Program-made: the position numbers and the translations under genes
Part shown: piece after piece, positions 44,757-53,048 of the stretch
Numbering within the stretch: position 1 is the stretch's first letter
How the letters are laid out: every line of letters starts with the position of its first letter
The notes under the pieces: generated by a model
What the model saw: only the letters and a program-made list of their open reading frames with translations
What the model was told of the DNA's origin: nothing
Database searches by the model: none
Assembly: GCA_963788125.1 (NCBI GenBank)
Contig: CAWBFN010000002.1
Coordinates: 1,550,001 to 1,614,000, forward strand
Reading direction: 5' to 3'
From: Bog-473 sp963788125
GTDB taxonomy: Bacteria > Actinomycetota > Acidimicrobiia > Acidimicrobiales > RAAP-2
Length of the DNA: 64,000 nt

Positions 44757-46688
44757 TCAGTACCCTGACGCCGCGATGATCGATCCGTTGAGCTTGGTGC
44801 CCGCCATGCCCCCATCGTTGGGAGCATCGCCGTAGTTCCAGACGGCGCCGTTCGCTGCGGCGACCCAGTAGCCGCCGCCGTTAGACGTGGTGAAGATGGC
44901 CGTGGCCGGGTTGGTACCGCCGACCGAGCCGACCGGATCTCCGAGATTCAGCGCATCGCCATAGCCGTAGACGGTCCCGTTGGCCAGGAGGATCCAGTAG
45001 CCCCCACCGTTTGGGGTGCGCACCGCCGAGGTGACCGGAGAGGCCTGGGGCCCCGGTGCCCCGTAGTACGCGGCGTCTCCGAAGGTGTAGACGCCCCCCG
45101 TGGCGGTTACCAGCCAGTAGCCGTTTCCGGTGGCGTCGGGCATGACGGCGACCCCCGCCCCGGCGCATCCCCCGATGCCCGGGCACGAACCCTCGAACTT
45201 GGCGTCGCCGAAGGCGAAGACCCCACCGTCGGAGGCCACCATGAAGTACCCGCCGCCGTCGGACGAGGGCACCATGCCGACGATGGGCGCGTTCAACTTC
45301 CTGCCGGCTCCCGCGCTCCCCGCCGGAGCGATCCCCAGGCCGGGGATGGAGCCGTGGAATCCCGAGTCGCCGAACGTGAAGACGCCACCATCGGAGGCCA
45401 CCAACCAGTAGCCTCCCAGGTCGGCGGTGGGCGAGATCCCCACGACCGGGCGCTGGAGTCTGAGGTTCCCGGTCGACCCATAGAACTGCGCCGAACCGAA
45501 GGTGAAGATACCGCCGTCGGAACCGACGAGCCAGTACCCGTGCGCCGGTGCGACCCCGGAACCGGACACAACCAGGTTGGCGAGGCCGATCGATCCCATG
45601 AACGTCGAGCTCCCATTGTAGGTGGCTGTCACCGTATCGTCCCCCGCCGGTGCATTCGCTGCTGTACAGGATCCCGATCCGTTCGCCAGGATCGTCGTGC
45701 ACAGCCCGGTCGATCCGACCGAGAAGGTCAGGGTTCCCGTGGGCGTGCCGCCCGAGGAGGTCACCGTGGCCGAATAGGTCACCAGGCCCCCCGAGGACAC
45801 CGACGTTGGGTTGACCGAGGCAGCGGTGGCGGTCGGCGTCGGACCGACATAGTTCACGGTGAACGAGCTACCGGCGATCGAGCCGGGTGTGGCGATGGTG
45901 CTCGTGCCCGCCGGGTTGAGCATGTTGACCGGGGTTTGCGTGACCGGGCCCCCCGAGTCGGTGACGCCGATGCCGGTGAACTGGGCCGACCCGAAATCCG
46001 CCAGGGTGGACTGCTGGCCGTCGACGTTCGGGGCTTCTTCGATCCACTCAGCCGTATCGCCAGCAGTGCTGTAGGAGACCGTTTTGGAGAAGGGACCGGC
46101 CCACGCCGTCACGTCATCGATGGTGATGGTCCATATTCCCGGTGAGTCCTCGACGACAGTGGCCTCCATGTGATCGCCGGGTGCGACGTCACCGATGGGC
46201 ACCGCCGCGGCCGGGAGCATCTCGTACCAGGCGAAGTACTGGGTGGTGCCGGCCGAGGTGTCCTGGGCGGTACCGGTCTGGATGAGCGAGTTCGTGTCGA
46301 TATCGCCGTCTATGCCGATCCATGTCGAGGAGTACTGGCTGGCCTGTGAGGCCTGCACCGTCGGTACCACCCAGTCGGCGGTCACCTCGGTGAAGGTCGG
46401 TCCACTGTCGATGTAGCCCGACCAGTTGGTGGACTGCGCCGTCGTGTTCGTTATGCCCGACGCATGGCGGGCACGGGTGGACGCCCAATGGACGGGCTCA
46501 GAGTGCGGTGTCGCGGCGGCGGCGGTCCGGGCGTCACCCGACGGGCCCGACGGGGAGGCCGCCTGGTCCGAGCGTGCGCTCGTACCGCGGACCTCGTGCG
46601 CCACGAGGGCGGAAGCGTCCGCGGCCAGGACCAACGCGGCGATCGCCATCACCACCCGACGTCGACCGCCTTTCGAGTTCCCGGACAT
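44757..46688 (-). CDS. Secreted G1 (eqolisin-like) peptidase with six C-terminal blades
   Basis: 643 residues from ATG 46688. A Sec-like N-terminus (RRRVVMAIAALVLAADASALVA) leads to a G1-peptidase domain: NWSGYIDSGPTFTEVTADWVVPTVQ, STWIGIDGDID, YFAWYEMLP and TAEWIEEAPNVDGQQSTL. The Q/E catalytic pair of eqolisins would be in the last three. An Ig-like spacer (ASVNPTSVSSGGLVTYSATV) follows, then six ~42-residue repeats beginning GYW/GYF and containing DGG(I/V)FTFG, which could close as a propeller. It is presumably exported and acts on extracellular proteins at acid pH, as known family members do. Confidence 0.8.
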   Translation of the reverse strand: MSGNSKGGRRRVVMAIAALVLAADASALVAHEVRGTSARSDQAASPSGPSGDARTAAAATPHSEPVHWASTRARHASGITNTTAQSTNWSGYIDSGPTFTEVTADWVVPTVQASQASQYSSTWIGIDGDIDTNSLIQTGTAQDTSAGTTQYFAWYEMLPAAAVPIGDVAPGDHMEATVVEDSPGIWTITIDDVTAWAGPFSKTVSYSTAGDTAEWIEEAPNVDGQQSTLADFGSAQFTGIGVTDSGGPVTQTPVNMLNPAGTSTIATPGSIAGSSFTVNYVGPTPTATAASVNPTSVSSGGLVTYSATVTSSGGTPTGTLTFSVGSTGLCTTILANGSGSCTAANAPAGDDTVTATYNGSSTFMGSIGLANLVVSGSGVAPAHGYWLVGSDGGIFTFGSAQFYGSTGNLRLQRPVVGISPTADLGGYWLVASDGGVFTFGDSGFHGSIPGLGIAPAGSAGAGRKLNAPIVGMVPSSDGGGYFMVASDGGVFAFGDAKFEGSCPGIGGCAGAGVAVMPDATGNGYWLVTATGGVYTFGDAAYYGAPGPQASPVTSAVRTPNGGGYWILLANGTVYGYGDALNLGDPVGSVGGTNPATAIFTTSNGGGYWVAAANGAVWNYGDAPNDGGMAGTKLNGSIIAASGY

Positions 46689-46752
46689 CCCCGCTCTCCT
46701 TCTCACCCGCGGATTAGATCACGGTCCGGGCGGTGCGCGCACCCCGACAATT

Positions 46753-48210
46753 TCAGGAGCGGGCACCGGCCACCTTCTCGTTGAGCTCGTTCAGCGTCGA
46801 GGCGTCGGAACGCAGGCGGTCATCGAGCTGGCGCCCGCGATCCTGCACGGTCGCCTGGGCGACCTGCGCCAGACTCGACCACGGGTCGCGGCCGGGGTCG
46901 ATGGTGGCACGCAACTCGTCGACCAGGTCGTTCGAGTCGGCACCGTCGGGGGGGTCTATGGAGACCTGGTACGACGACGCGTCATCACTCTCGGTGTAGC
47001 AGCGGATCGCGGCCACGTTGAGCTGCTCGTCAATGAGGACGAGTGAGGCTCCCTTGAGGGGGTTTCGCTGCGGCGTGTCGACGACCCAGCCTCCGGTGTT
47101 GACCACGTCGATGGTCGAGGCGAACGTCGTGGTGTCTCGACGCTCGACGAAGGGCTTGTGGGTGTGGCCGAAGACGAATGTGACGTCATGGGGGCTGCCG
47201 ATCTCGGCGCCGACCTGGGATGCCACCGGGCCGTTCAGGTAGGTGAGGAGGCCGTCCTCGGCCTGCGGGCTGAGAAGGACGCCCGGGCGGTGGCGCTCGC
47301 GTACGGCCGTCCCGACACAGGCATGGAGGAGCCCGGCCACGGCATGGGCCTCGGCATCGGCCCGAACATGGGATTGACCCCCGTCCTTGATCGCTCGTTC
47401 AATGGCCTCTATCTCGGCGTGCATGGCCTCGTGGCTCTGGAGGGATTCGTAGAGCGATCGGGTGACCCGCATGATGTCGCCGCTGTCGCCCATGGAGGAC
47501 CAGAAGAAGTCGATCCAGCCGCCGTTGTCCGCTTCGAGCTGCCAGGCTTCGATGGCGCCGGAGCGGGCCGTCCCGAACACCCGGTCGAGCAAGGACATCA
47601 CGCGGTAGAGGGGCTCAATGAAGTGGCCGTGGCTGAGGACGACGGCCCGCTGTCCCGACCCGTCGACGAGGCCGAGGTTCGGGTAGCTCTGCTCGACGGT
47701 GACCGAAATGCCGTTGCTGCCTCTCTTGGCGAGGATCTCGACGAATCGATCGCGCACGGGAACTCCCTCGTTCGACGGGAGCAGGTGGGTGGAGTGACGA
47801 TCGCGGGCCTTGGGGGTCGACGTGAGATCGTCTTCGAGCATGCGGAGGTAGCGGTCGTCGCTGCCACGCGTCCAGAGGTGATGGTCGTGGTTTCCCGGGA
47901 CGAAGCGGATGTGCGGCGCGACCGCGGCGTCGCCCGTCCCTGGCCGCAGTGCGCTGATGAACTGGGAGAAGGTAGCCGCAGCGTCCTCCGGAGCGGTGAG
48001 GGCCAGCTCGAAGAGGTCTCCCAGGACGATGAGCTCGGGTGGATCCTCGCCCGGGCGGCGGAGGGACCGGAGGCACTCGCTCAACGACGTCAGGAACGGC
48101 GAGGCTGCGGAAGGATCGACGCGCTCGCCGTCAGAGGTGACATTGGTCAACAGGCTGTTCAGCGCACCCAGATGGAGGTCCGAGATGCACACCCAGCGAA
48201 TGGGGGCCAT
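46753..48210 (-). CDS. Calcineurin-like metallophosphoesterase
   Basis: 485 residues. The five metal motifs are in order: ISDLHLG, VLGDLFE, FVPGNHDHH, LSHGHF and VFGHTHKP. Between motif III and IV lies a large ~180-residue insertion of helices. Family members hydrolyse phosphomono- or diesters, DNA ends or nucleotides; none of the diagnostic subfamily motifs is clear, so the substrate is open. ATG 48210 is chosen as the first ATG before the conserved strand. It may be co-transcribed with the DUF3039 gene upstream. Confidence 0.88.
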   Translation of the reverse strand: MAPIRWVCISDLHLGALNSLLTNVTSDGERVDPSAASPFLTSLSECLRSLRRPGEDPPELIVLGDLFELALTAPEDAAATFSQFISALRPGTGDAAVAPHIRFVPGNHDHHLWTRGSDDRYLRMLEDDLTSTPKARDRHSTHLLPSNEGVPVRDRFVEILAKRGSNGISVTVEQSYPNLGLVDGSGQRAVVLSHGHFIEPLYRVMSLLDRVFGTARSGAIEAWQLEADNGGWIDFFWSSMGDSGDIMRVTRSLYESLQSHEAMHAEIEAIERAIKDGGQSHVRADAEAHAVAGLLHACVGTAVRERHRPGVLLSPQAEDGLLTYLNGPVASQVGAEIGSPHDVTFVFGHTHKPFVERRDTTTFASTIDVVNTGGWVVDTPQRNPLKGASLVLIDEQLNVAAIRCYTESDDASSYQVSIDPPDGADSNDLVDELRATIDPGRDPWSSLAQVAQATVQDRGRQLDDRLRSDASTLNELNEKVAGARS

Positions 48211-48275
48211 GGGGATCCTTTCCGCCGAGAACGTAGCGTAACAACCTCCCCGGGCGGCGGACCGTGTGGCGGGCC

Positions 48276-48614
48276 TTAGTTGGCCGGTATCTTCCACCCC
48301 ATCGACTCGGCGATCTCCTTGCAGGTCGGGCAGAGGCCGAAGCGACTGGGGTTGCGCCCCGGCACCCACTCCTTCCCGCAGAGGGCGCGTACGGCCGTGC
48401 CGTTCACGATGCCCTCCACGACGCTCGGCCCGGTGGAGACGAAGTCGCCCTCCTTCGGCCGGTAGCCCTCGAGGACGATGTGGGCCATCCGGTCGTGGTC
48501 GCCCTCGTCGAGCTCCTGCTCGGGACGGGCCGGGGCCAGCGTGGTGCCTGCCTCGTGTTCGGGAGACAGGGATCCTCGGGGGGACGTTCGTCCCGGGTTG
48601 GTGGTCGTCGCCAT
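48276..48614 (-). CDS. DUF3039 family protein
   Basis: 112 residues, start ATG 48614. A Pro/Ser-rich N-terminus precedes HDRMAHIVLEGYRPKEGDFVSTGPSVVEGIVNGTAVRALCGKEWVPGRNPSRFGLCPTCKEIAESMGW. The Cys...CPTC arrangement looks like a zinc knuckle. This is a small actinobacterial family of unknown function. It sits just upstream of the phosphoesterase gene on the same strand and is divergent from lon across ~130 bases. Confidence 0.8.
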   Translation of the reverse strand: MATTTNPGRTSPRGSLSPEHEAGTTLAPARPEQELDEGDHDRMAHIVLEGYRPKEGDFVSTGPSVVEGIVNGTAVRALCGKEWVPGRNPSRFGLCPTCKEIAESMGWKIPAN

Positions 48615-48691
48615 CGACCCAGCGTAGGCCGCCACCCGGACCCCTTCCCGGCCGGGGCGGCCAACGTCGGGCGCTCGGGAATCAGTCATCG

Positions 48692-48702
48692 ACAATTATT
48701 GT
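48692..48702. promoter_or_regulatory. Short palindrome upstream of lon
   Basis: ACAAT-T-ATTGT, in an otherwise GC-rich region 44 bases ahead of the lon start and next to TTGACC (48702-48707). It could be a regulator site or part of a promoter, but no good -10 box is spaced from the TTGACC and no HAIR-type heat-shock element was found. Confidence 0.3.
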
Positions 48703-48745
48703 TGACCACTCAGACAAATAGAACTGACCCTGAGGGGACTAGATA

Positions 48746-51124
48746 ATGACGAACGAGAATGTGACCTTGCCGTTGCTCCCACTGAAGTCCGGGGTGGTTC
48801 TTCCCGGGATGGTCTTCACGATGGCGCTGGAGTCCGAGGAGTCGCGGGCCGCCGTAGAGGCCGCGCAGTCGGCCGGGGGAAAACTGCTGCTTGTGCCCCA
48901 CATCGAGGGGCGTTACGCCAGCGTGGGCGTGATCGCGGAGGTCATGGAGGAAGGGGCGCTGCCCGGCGGGCTGCCGGCGGTAGCCGTCCGTGGTGACCAG
49001 CGGGCCACCATCGGGACAGGGGTGCCCGGGACGGGCGACGCCCTGTGGGTGGAGGCGGAGCCGATCCTCGATGTCGAGCCGTCCGAGGAAGCGGGCGAGC
49101 TGGCCCGCGAGTACCGGGCCGTTCTTGAGAACATCCTGCTCAGCCGCGGCGCCGGGCGGATCGCCAACCAGTTGCGCGACATCACCGACCCCGGCCGACT
49201 GGCCGACGTGGCCGGCTACTCGCCGGACCTGTCGCTCTCCCAGAAGGTCGAGGTTCTCGAGACCCTCGACGTCGAGGACCGGTTGCGCAAGGTTCTGGGC
49301 TGGGCGCGGGACACCCTGGCCGACCTGACGTTGCGCGAGCGGATCAAGACCGACGTGGAGGAGGGCATGGAGAAGACGCAGCGGGAGTTCCTGCTCCGGC
49401 GTCAACTCGAAGCCATCCGCAAGGAGCTCGGCCAGTTGGGTGAGGGCGACAGCGCCGACCCCGACGACTACCGCACGAAGTTGGCCGAGCGTGAGCTGCC
49501 CGAGCACGTGCGTGCCGCCGTCCAGCGCGAGGTCGACAAGCTCGAGCGGACCAGCGAGCAGAGCCCCGAGACGGGGTGGATCCGCACGTGGCTCGACACC
49601 GTCTTCGAGCTTCCCTGGGGCGTCGAGTCCGAGGATCGGCTCGAAGTGGCCGAAGCGGCTCGCATCTTGGACGCGGACCACGACGGGTTGGTCGACGTGA
49701 AGGAGCGGATTCTCGAGCACCTCGCCGTCCGCAAGCTCCAGTCCGAACGAGGGCTGGTGCCGGTGGACGGTCGCGGCTCGGGCGCCATCCTGGCCCTGGT
49801 GGGCCCTCCCGGAGTGGGCAAGACGTCGTTGGGCGAGTCGGTCGCCCGTGCCCTCGGGCGCAAGTTCGTCCGGGTCGCCCTGGGCGGGGTGCGCGACGAG
49901 GCCGAGATCAGGGGCCACCGCCGCACCTATGTCGGGGCGCAGCCGGGACGTCTGGTCAGGGCCCTGCGGGAGGCGGGCACCATGAATCCGGTCATCGTCC
50001 TCGACGAGGTGGACAAGCTCGGAGCTGACTTCCGGGGAGATCCATCGTCGGCCTTGCTCGAGGTCCTCGATCCGGCGCAGAACCACACGTTCCGCGATCA
50101 CTACCTTGAGGTCGACCTCGACCTGTCGCGGGTGATGTTCATCGCCACGGCCAACGTCGTGGACACCATCCCCGGGGCACTCCTCGACCGGATGGAGGTC
50201 ATCCGCTTGGACGGGTACACGGAGAGCGAGAAGGTGTCGATCGCCCGCCACCATCTGGTGGGACGCCAGCTCGGACGGGCCGCCCTGCGCGACGACGAGG
50301 TGGAGATCAGCGACGAGGCTCTCCGGAGCATCGTGGCCGACTACACCCGCGAAGCGGGCGTGCGGTCGCTCGAGCGTGAGCTCGGTCGGCTTCTGCGCAA
50401 GGTTGCGACCAAGCTGGCCGCAGGGGAGCGCGAGGCGCCCGTCACCGTTGACGCGGCCGATGTGCGATCGTGGCTGGGCCGACCTCACTTCTACTTCGAG
50501 GCGGCCGAGCGGACGAGCGTTCCGGGCGTGGTGACCGGCCTGGCTGTGACCGGGGCCGGGGGTGACGTGCTGTTCGTCGAGGCGAGCGTGTCGGAGGGCC
50601 CGGAGGGGTTGACCCTCACCGGGCAACTGGGCGACGTGATGAAGGAATCGGCCGAGATCGCACTTTCCTATGTGCGCTCACACGCCGAGGAACTCGGCAT
50701 CGACCCGAAGATCTTCGCCGGAAAGCGCTTTCACCTGCACGTCCCGGCCGGCGCCGTTCCCAAGGACGGGCCCTCGGCCGGAGTGACCATGACCACGGCC
50801 TTGGTCAGCTTGCTGCGTGATGTCCCGGTGCGCTCCACCGTGGGCATGACCGGGGAGGTCACCCTGCAGGGCCGGGTGCTCCCGATCGGTGGCGTGAAGC
50901 AGAAGGTGCTTGCCGCACACCGGGCCGGCCTCAAAGAGGTGGTTCTGCCCGTCCGCAACGGGCCCGACCTCGAGGACGTCCCCGAAGAGGTCAGGGAGGT
51001 CATGACGTTCCATCTGGCCACCACCATCGCCGACGTCCTCGCCCCGGCACTGTCCGGGGAGGGGGCGGCGGATGGTGCGGATGACGGTGCGGGTGACGAG
51101 GCCCTGTTGCCGGCCGTAGCCTGA
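48746..51124 (+). CDS. lon: ATP-dependent Lon protease
   Basis: 792-residue Lon that unfolds and degrades misfolded and regulatory proteins in the cytosol. The N-terminal LON domain starts LPLLPLKSGVVLPGMVF. The AAA+ module has Walker A GPPGVGKTS, Walker B VIVLDEVDK, and sensor and arginine residues. The C-terminal protease carries the catalytic Ser in PKDGPSAGVTM and the Lys 43 residues later (GVKQKV). Length is normal. ATG 48746 has a GGGG-rich ribosome site. DUF2630 follows 4 bases after it. Confidence 0.95.
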   Translation: MTNENVTLPLLPLKSGVVLPGMVFTMALESEESRAAVEAAQSAGGKLLLVPHIEGRYASVGVIAEVMEEGALPGGLPAVAVRGDQRATIGTGVPGTGDALWVEAEPILDVEPSEEAGELAREYRAVLENILLSRGAGRIANQLRDITDPGRLADVAGYSPDLSLSQKVEVLETLDVEDRLRKVLGWARDTLADLTLRERIKTDVEEGMEKTQREFLLRRQLEAIRKELGQLGEGDSADPDDYRTKLAERELPEHVRAAVQREVDKLERTSEQSPETGWIRTWLDTVFELPWGVESEDRLEVAEAARILDADHDGLVDVKERILEHLAVRKLQSERGLVPVDGRGSGAILALVGPPGVGKTSLGESVARALGRKFVRVALGGVRDEAEIRGHRRTYVGAQPGRLVRALREAGTMNPVIVLDEVDKLGADFRGDPSSALLEVLDPAQNHTFRDHYLEVDLDLSRVMFIATANVVDTIPGALLDRMEVIRLDGYTESEKVSIARHHLVGRQLGRAALRDDEVEISDEALRSIVADYTREAGVRSLERELGRLLRKVATKLAAGEREAPVTVDAADVRSWLGRPHFYFEAAERTSVPGVVTGLAVTGAGGDVLFVEASVSEGPEGLTLTGQLGDVMKESAEIALSYVRSHAEELGIDPKIFAGKRFHLHVPAGAVPKDGPSAGVTMTTALVSLLRDVPVRSTVGMTGEVTLQGRVLPIGGVKQKVLAAHRAGLKEVVLPVRNGPDLEDVPEEVREVMTFHLATTIADVLAPALSGEGAADGADDGAGDEALLPAVA

Positions 51125-51128
51125 CGAC

Positions 51129-51371
51129 ATGGAAGACGAGGACATCATCGCTCAGATCAGCGCGTTGGCCGAAGACGAGCAGCGACTCGAAGAGGCCCAC
51201 GTCGGTGAGGGTCTCACCGATCAGGAACGGGCGCGGCTGCGAAGCATCGAAGTGACGCTCGACCAGCTCTGGGACACCCTCCGGCAGCGCCGAGCCCGGC
51301 GTAATGCCGGGGGGGACCCCGGAGACGTGCGGCCGCGGTCGGCCGACACGGTGGAGGGCTACCTGCAGTAA
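51129..51371 (+). CDS. DUF2630 family protein
   Basis: 80-residue, highly charged helical protein (MEDEDIIAQISALAEDEQRLEE..., DQERARLRSIEVTLDQLWDTLRQRRARR). The acidic start, DQ-W-LRQRRA core and terminal VEGYLQ are the DUF2630 signature. Function unknown; widespread in actinobacteria and close to lon here with only 4 bases between, so likely co-transcribed. Confidence 0.85.
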   Translation: MEDEDIIAQISALAEDEQRLEEAHVGEGLTDQERARLRSIEVTLDQLWDTLRQRRARRNAGGDPGDVRPRSADTVEGYLQ

Positions 51372-51377
51372 GGAGGG

Positions 51378-52007
51378 CTACTTCTTTGCCCTTCTCGCCT
51401 GGATCACCGGCCACCCCAATGGGAAGGCGGCCACGATTGAGGCCGCCAACGCCACAAACGATCCGTAGCTCCATCCCACCCCGGAGAATGAGTAGCCGCC
51501 GGGCTTGAACACGAAGGCGATCAGGACCAGGACGAAGTTGATCGTGGTCGCGCCCAAGAGCAGCTGGTCACGATCCATCGGGGACGTTGCCGGCAACTTC
51601 CATGCGCCCGCCGCCTCAGCGGCCAGTAGAGCGATCACCCCGAGCGAAACGAACAGGGTGATGTACAGATAACCGTGAGCCGTGAGGCCGTCCCAGCTCA
51701 CCGTGCCGATGATGCCTCCGAATTTCAAGCTGTACCACGGCAGGAACAATGAGATGAAGAGGACGAGCGTGCCGATCCCGACGAGCCGGTCCACGTGATT
51801 GATCGACGCCAAATCAAACTTGACCTGCGGCTTGGCAGGAGGAGCGGGGGCGCCCGGCGATCCCACCGGGCCGGGGGCGGGCGGCGGTCCCGCTGCGCCG
51901 GAAGCGGCTGACGGCGACAGTCCGGATTGAGGGCTGCCGCAGCTGGGACACTCGGCGGTGCCGGCGTCGAGTACCGCCTGGCAGTTGGGGCAGGTGCTGG
52001 AGGCCAT
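51378..52007 (-). CDS. Zinc-ribbon membrane protein with Pro-rich linker
   Basis: 209 residues from ATG 52007. It starts with two CxxC pairs (CPNCQAVLDAGTAECPSCG), then a Pro/Ala/Gly-rich linker and at least four membrane helices (GIGTLVLFISLFLPWYSLKF, YLYITLFVSLGVIALLAAEAAGAW, LLLGATTINFVLVLIAFVF, SYGSFVALAASIVAAFPLGW). The layout is common in actinobacterial envelope proteins; function unknown. It converges on DUF2630. Confidence 0.75.
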   Translation of the reverse strand: MASSTCPNCQAVLDAGTAECPSCGSPQSGLSPSAASGAAGPPPAPGPVGSPGAPAPPAKPQVKFDLASINHVDRLVGIGTLVLFISLFLPWYSLKFGGIIGTVSWDGLTAHGYLYITLFVSLGVIALLAAEAAGAWKLPATSPMDRDQLLLGATTINFVLVLIAFVFKPGGYSFSGVGWSYGSFVALAASIVAAFPLGWPVIQARRAKK

Positions 52008-52266
52008 GGCCCACCTCAATCACGCTCGTAGGGGCTGGTACGAGACGGAGAATAGCCCGTTCAGCGGAGGCTGGGACGTGGCCGATTTTCTTGGCTGCCA
52101 ATTGCCAATGATCCCCCCCTTGGTTTTTTGTCTGGTACTAAGATGACAGCGTTACGAACAGCCGTTCGTTGACCCTGTTCCGGTAGTCGGCACCCGGGAG
52201 AGCGGGGAACGTGGAACCGGGTGGCGTGTTGGAGTCGGCTTACTGTCATCCTCAAAGGAGCGCGTG

Positions 52267-52446
52267 ATGGCAAGGTTGGGCGCCGACGAAGAGTGCAGGC
52301 TGATCGCCGATGGCAAGGAACTGGCCAGACGTTTGCGAGCAGAGGCCGACGAGATCGATCGTCTCATTCTGACCCTTGGGCAAGGTGCGCCCTCCAGTCG
52401 CGCGCTGCATCTAACGGAACATTCTGGCGGGCGAGTCGGTCCCTGA
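52267..52446 (+). CDS. Short hypothetical protein
   Basis: 59 residues starting at ATG 52267, 7 bases after an AAAGGAG ribosome site (52253-52259). It is charged and helical (EECRLIADGKELARRLRAEADEIDRLI). It overlaps the 3' end of the XRE gene on the opposite strand (52364-52446), so one of the two ends may be misjudged. No family match was recognised. The good ribosome site is the main support. Confidence 0.4.
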   Translation: MARLGADEECRLIADGKELARRLRAEADEIDRLILTLGQGAPSSRALHLTEHSGGRVGP

Positions 52447-52648
52447 GGACGAGCACGGCAGCTTCGTGTTCGTCCAGACCGAGGAAGGTGAAGATGGCCG
52501 GGTAGTAGTGACCGCCCGGTTCGTTCTCCCCCGACTCCCACTTCTGATACTGGGGCTGCGATGTGCCGAGGAACTGTGCCGCCCGCCTCTGATTCCAGCC
52601 GCGCTTGGTTCTTTCAGCGAGAAGCGCAGTGCTGATAGGCGTCACCAA
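52364..52648 (-). CDS. XRE-family helix-turn-helix regulator
   Basis: 94 residues. The Cro/CI HTH lies near the N-terminus: LLAERTKRGWNQRRAAQFLGTSQPQYQKWESGENEPG. The C-terminal part (GLDEHEAAVLVLRDRLARQN) is a dimer-like helix. It is a likely transcriptional repressor, target unknown. Start ATG 52648. A toxin partner is not evident among its neighbours. Confidence 0.8.
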   Translation of the reverse strand: MVTPISTALLAERTKRGWNQRRAAQFLGTSQPQYQKWESGENEPGGHYYPAIFTFLGLDEHEAAVLVLRDRLARQNVPLDAARDWRAHLAQGSE

Positions 52649-52743
52649 TCGGATGTTCCAGACATTTCGGCCACACGGTAGCCCATGTAAAACCCCCGTT
52701 GTTGTGGGTGTAGCTATCGGACATAAGGTAATTTAGACGCAGC

Positions 52744-52771
52744 TTGACAACTGACACGTGTCAGTTATCAT
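52744..52771 (+). promoter_or_regulatory. Palindrome-controlled promoter ahead of the GH16 gene
   Basis: TTGACA (52744-52749) and TATCAT (52766-52771) are -35 and -10 boxes 16 bases apart. The intervening bases are filled by an 18-bp perfect palindrome, AACTGACACGTGTCAGTT (52749-52766), overlapping both boxes. A TGACA-N2-TGTCA core is typical of TetR-type operators. Bound repressor would completely cover the promoter. No tetR gene is visible nearby. Confidence 0.7.
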
Positions 52772-53048
52772 GCAGCCCGTGGATCGATGGCGGCGGCCCA
52801 TCTGGGGTCTGACAACATCTGGGCGACCCAGGGAGTCCGGCAATGCCGGCGACTCTCCGAGCGTGCGTTCCGCACCCGCCGACGCCTGGGGCAGCCTCAT
52901 CCACTTCGGGGCCTTCGACCCGGCGTCTGGCGGCAACTTTCTCGTGTTCGGCGTACTGGGAACACCGCAGAGTGCGACCTCGGGAGCGCGTTCCGTTTCG
53001 CACCGCACGTACTCGTGATCACGAACGTCTGAGAAAAGGGGCCCAACA
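52772..53048 (+). other. Long 5' leader of the GH16 gene
   Basis: About 270 bases lie between the promoter and the GH16 start. Near 52827-52855 GGAGTCCGGC and GCCGGCGACTC pair across AAT, with a CG bulge, as a strong hairpin. Small open frames are present but not convincing. No known riboswitch class was recognised. Confidence 0.45.

Noticed and set aside
48615..48745. HspR/HAIR or ClgR heat-shock element at lon
   Set aside because: Neither consensus was found; only a short palindrome is present.
52772..53048. Cyclic-di-nucleotide riboswitch in the glucanase leader
   Set aside because: A hairpin is present but no conserved core of a known class could be matched by eye.
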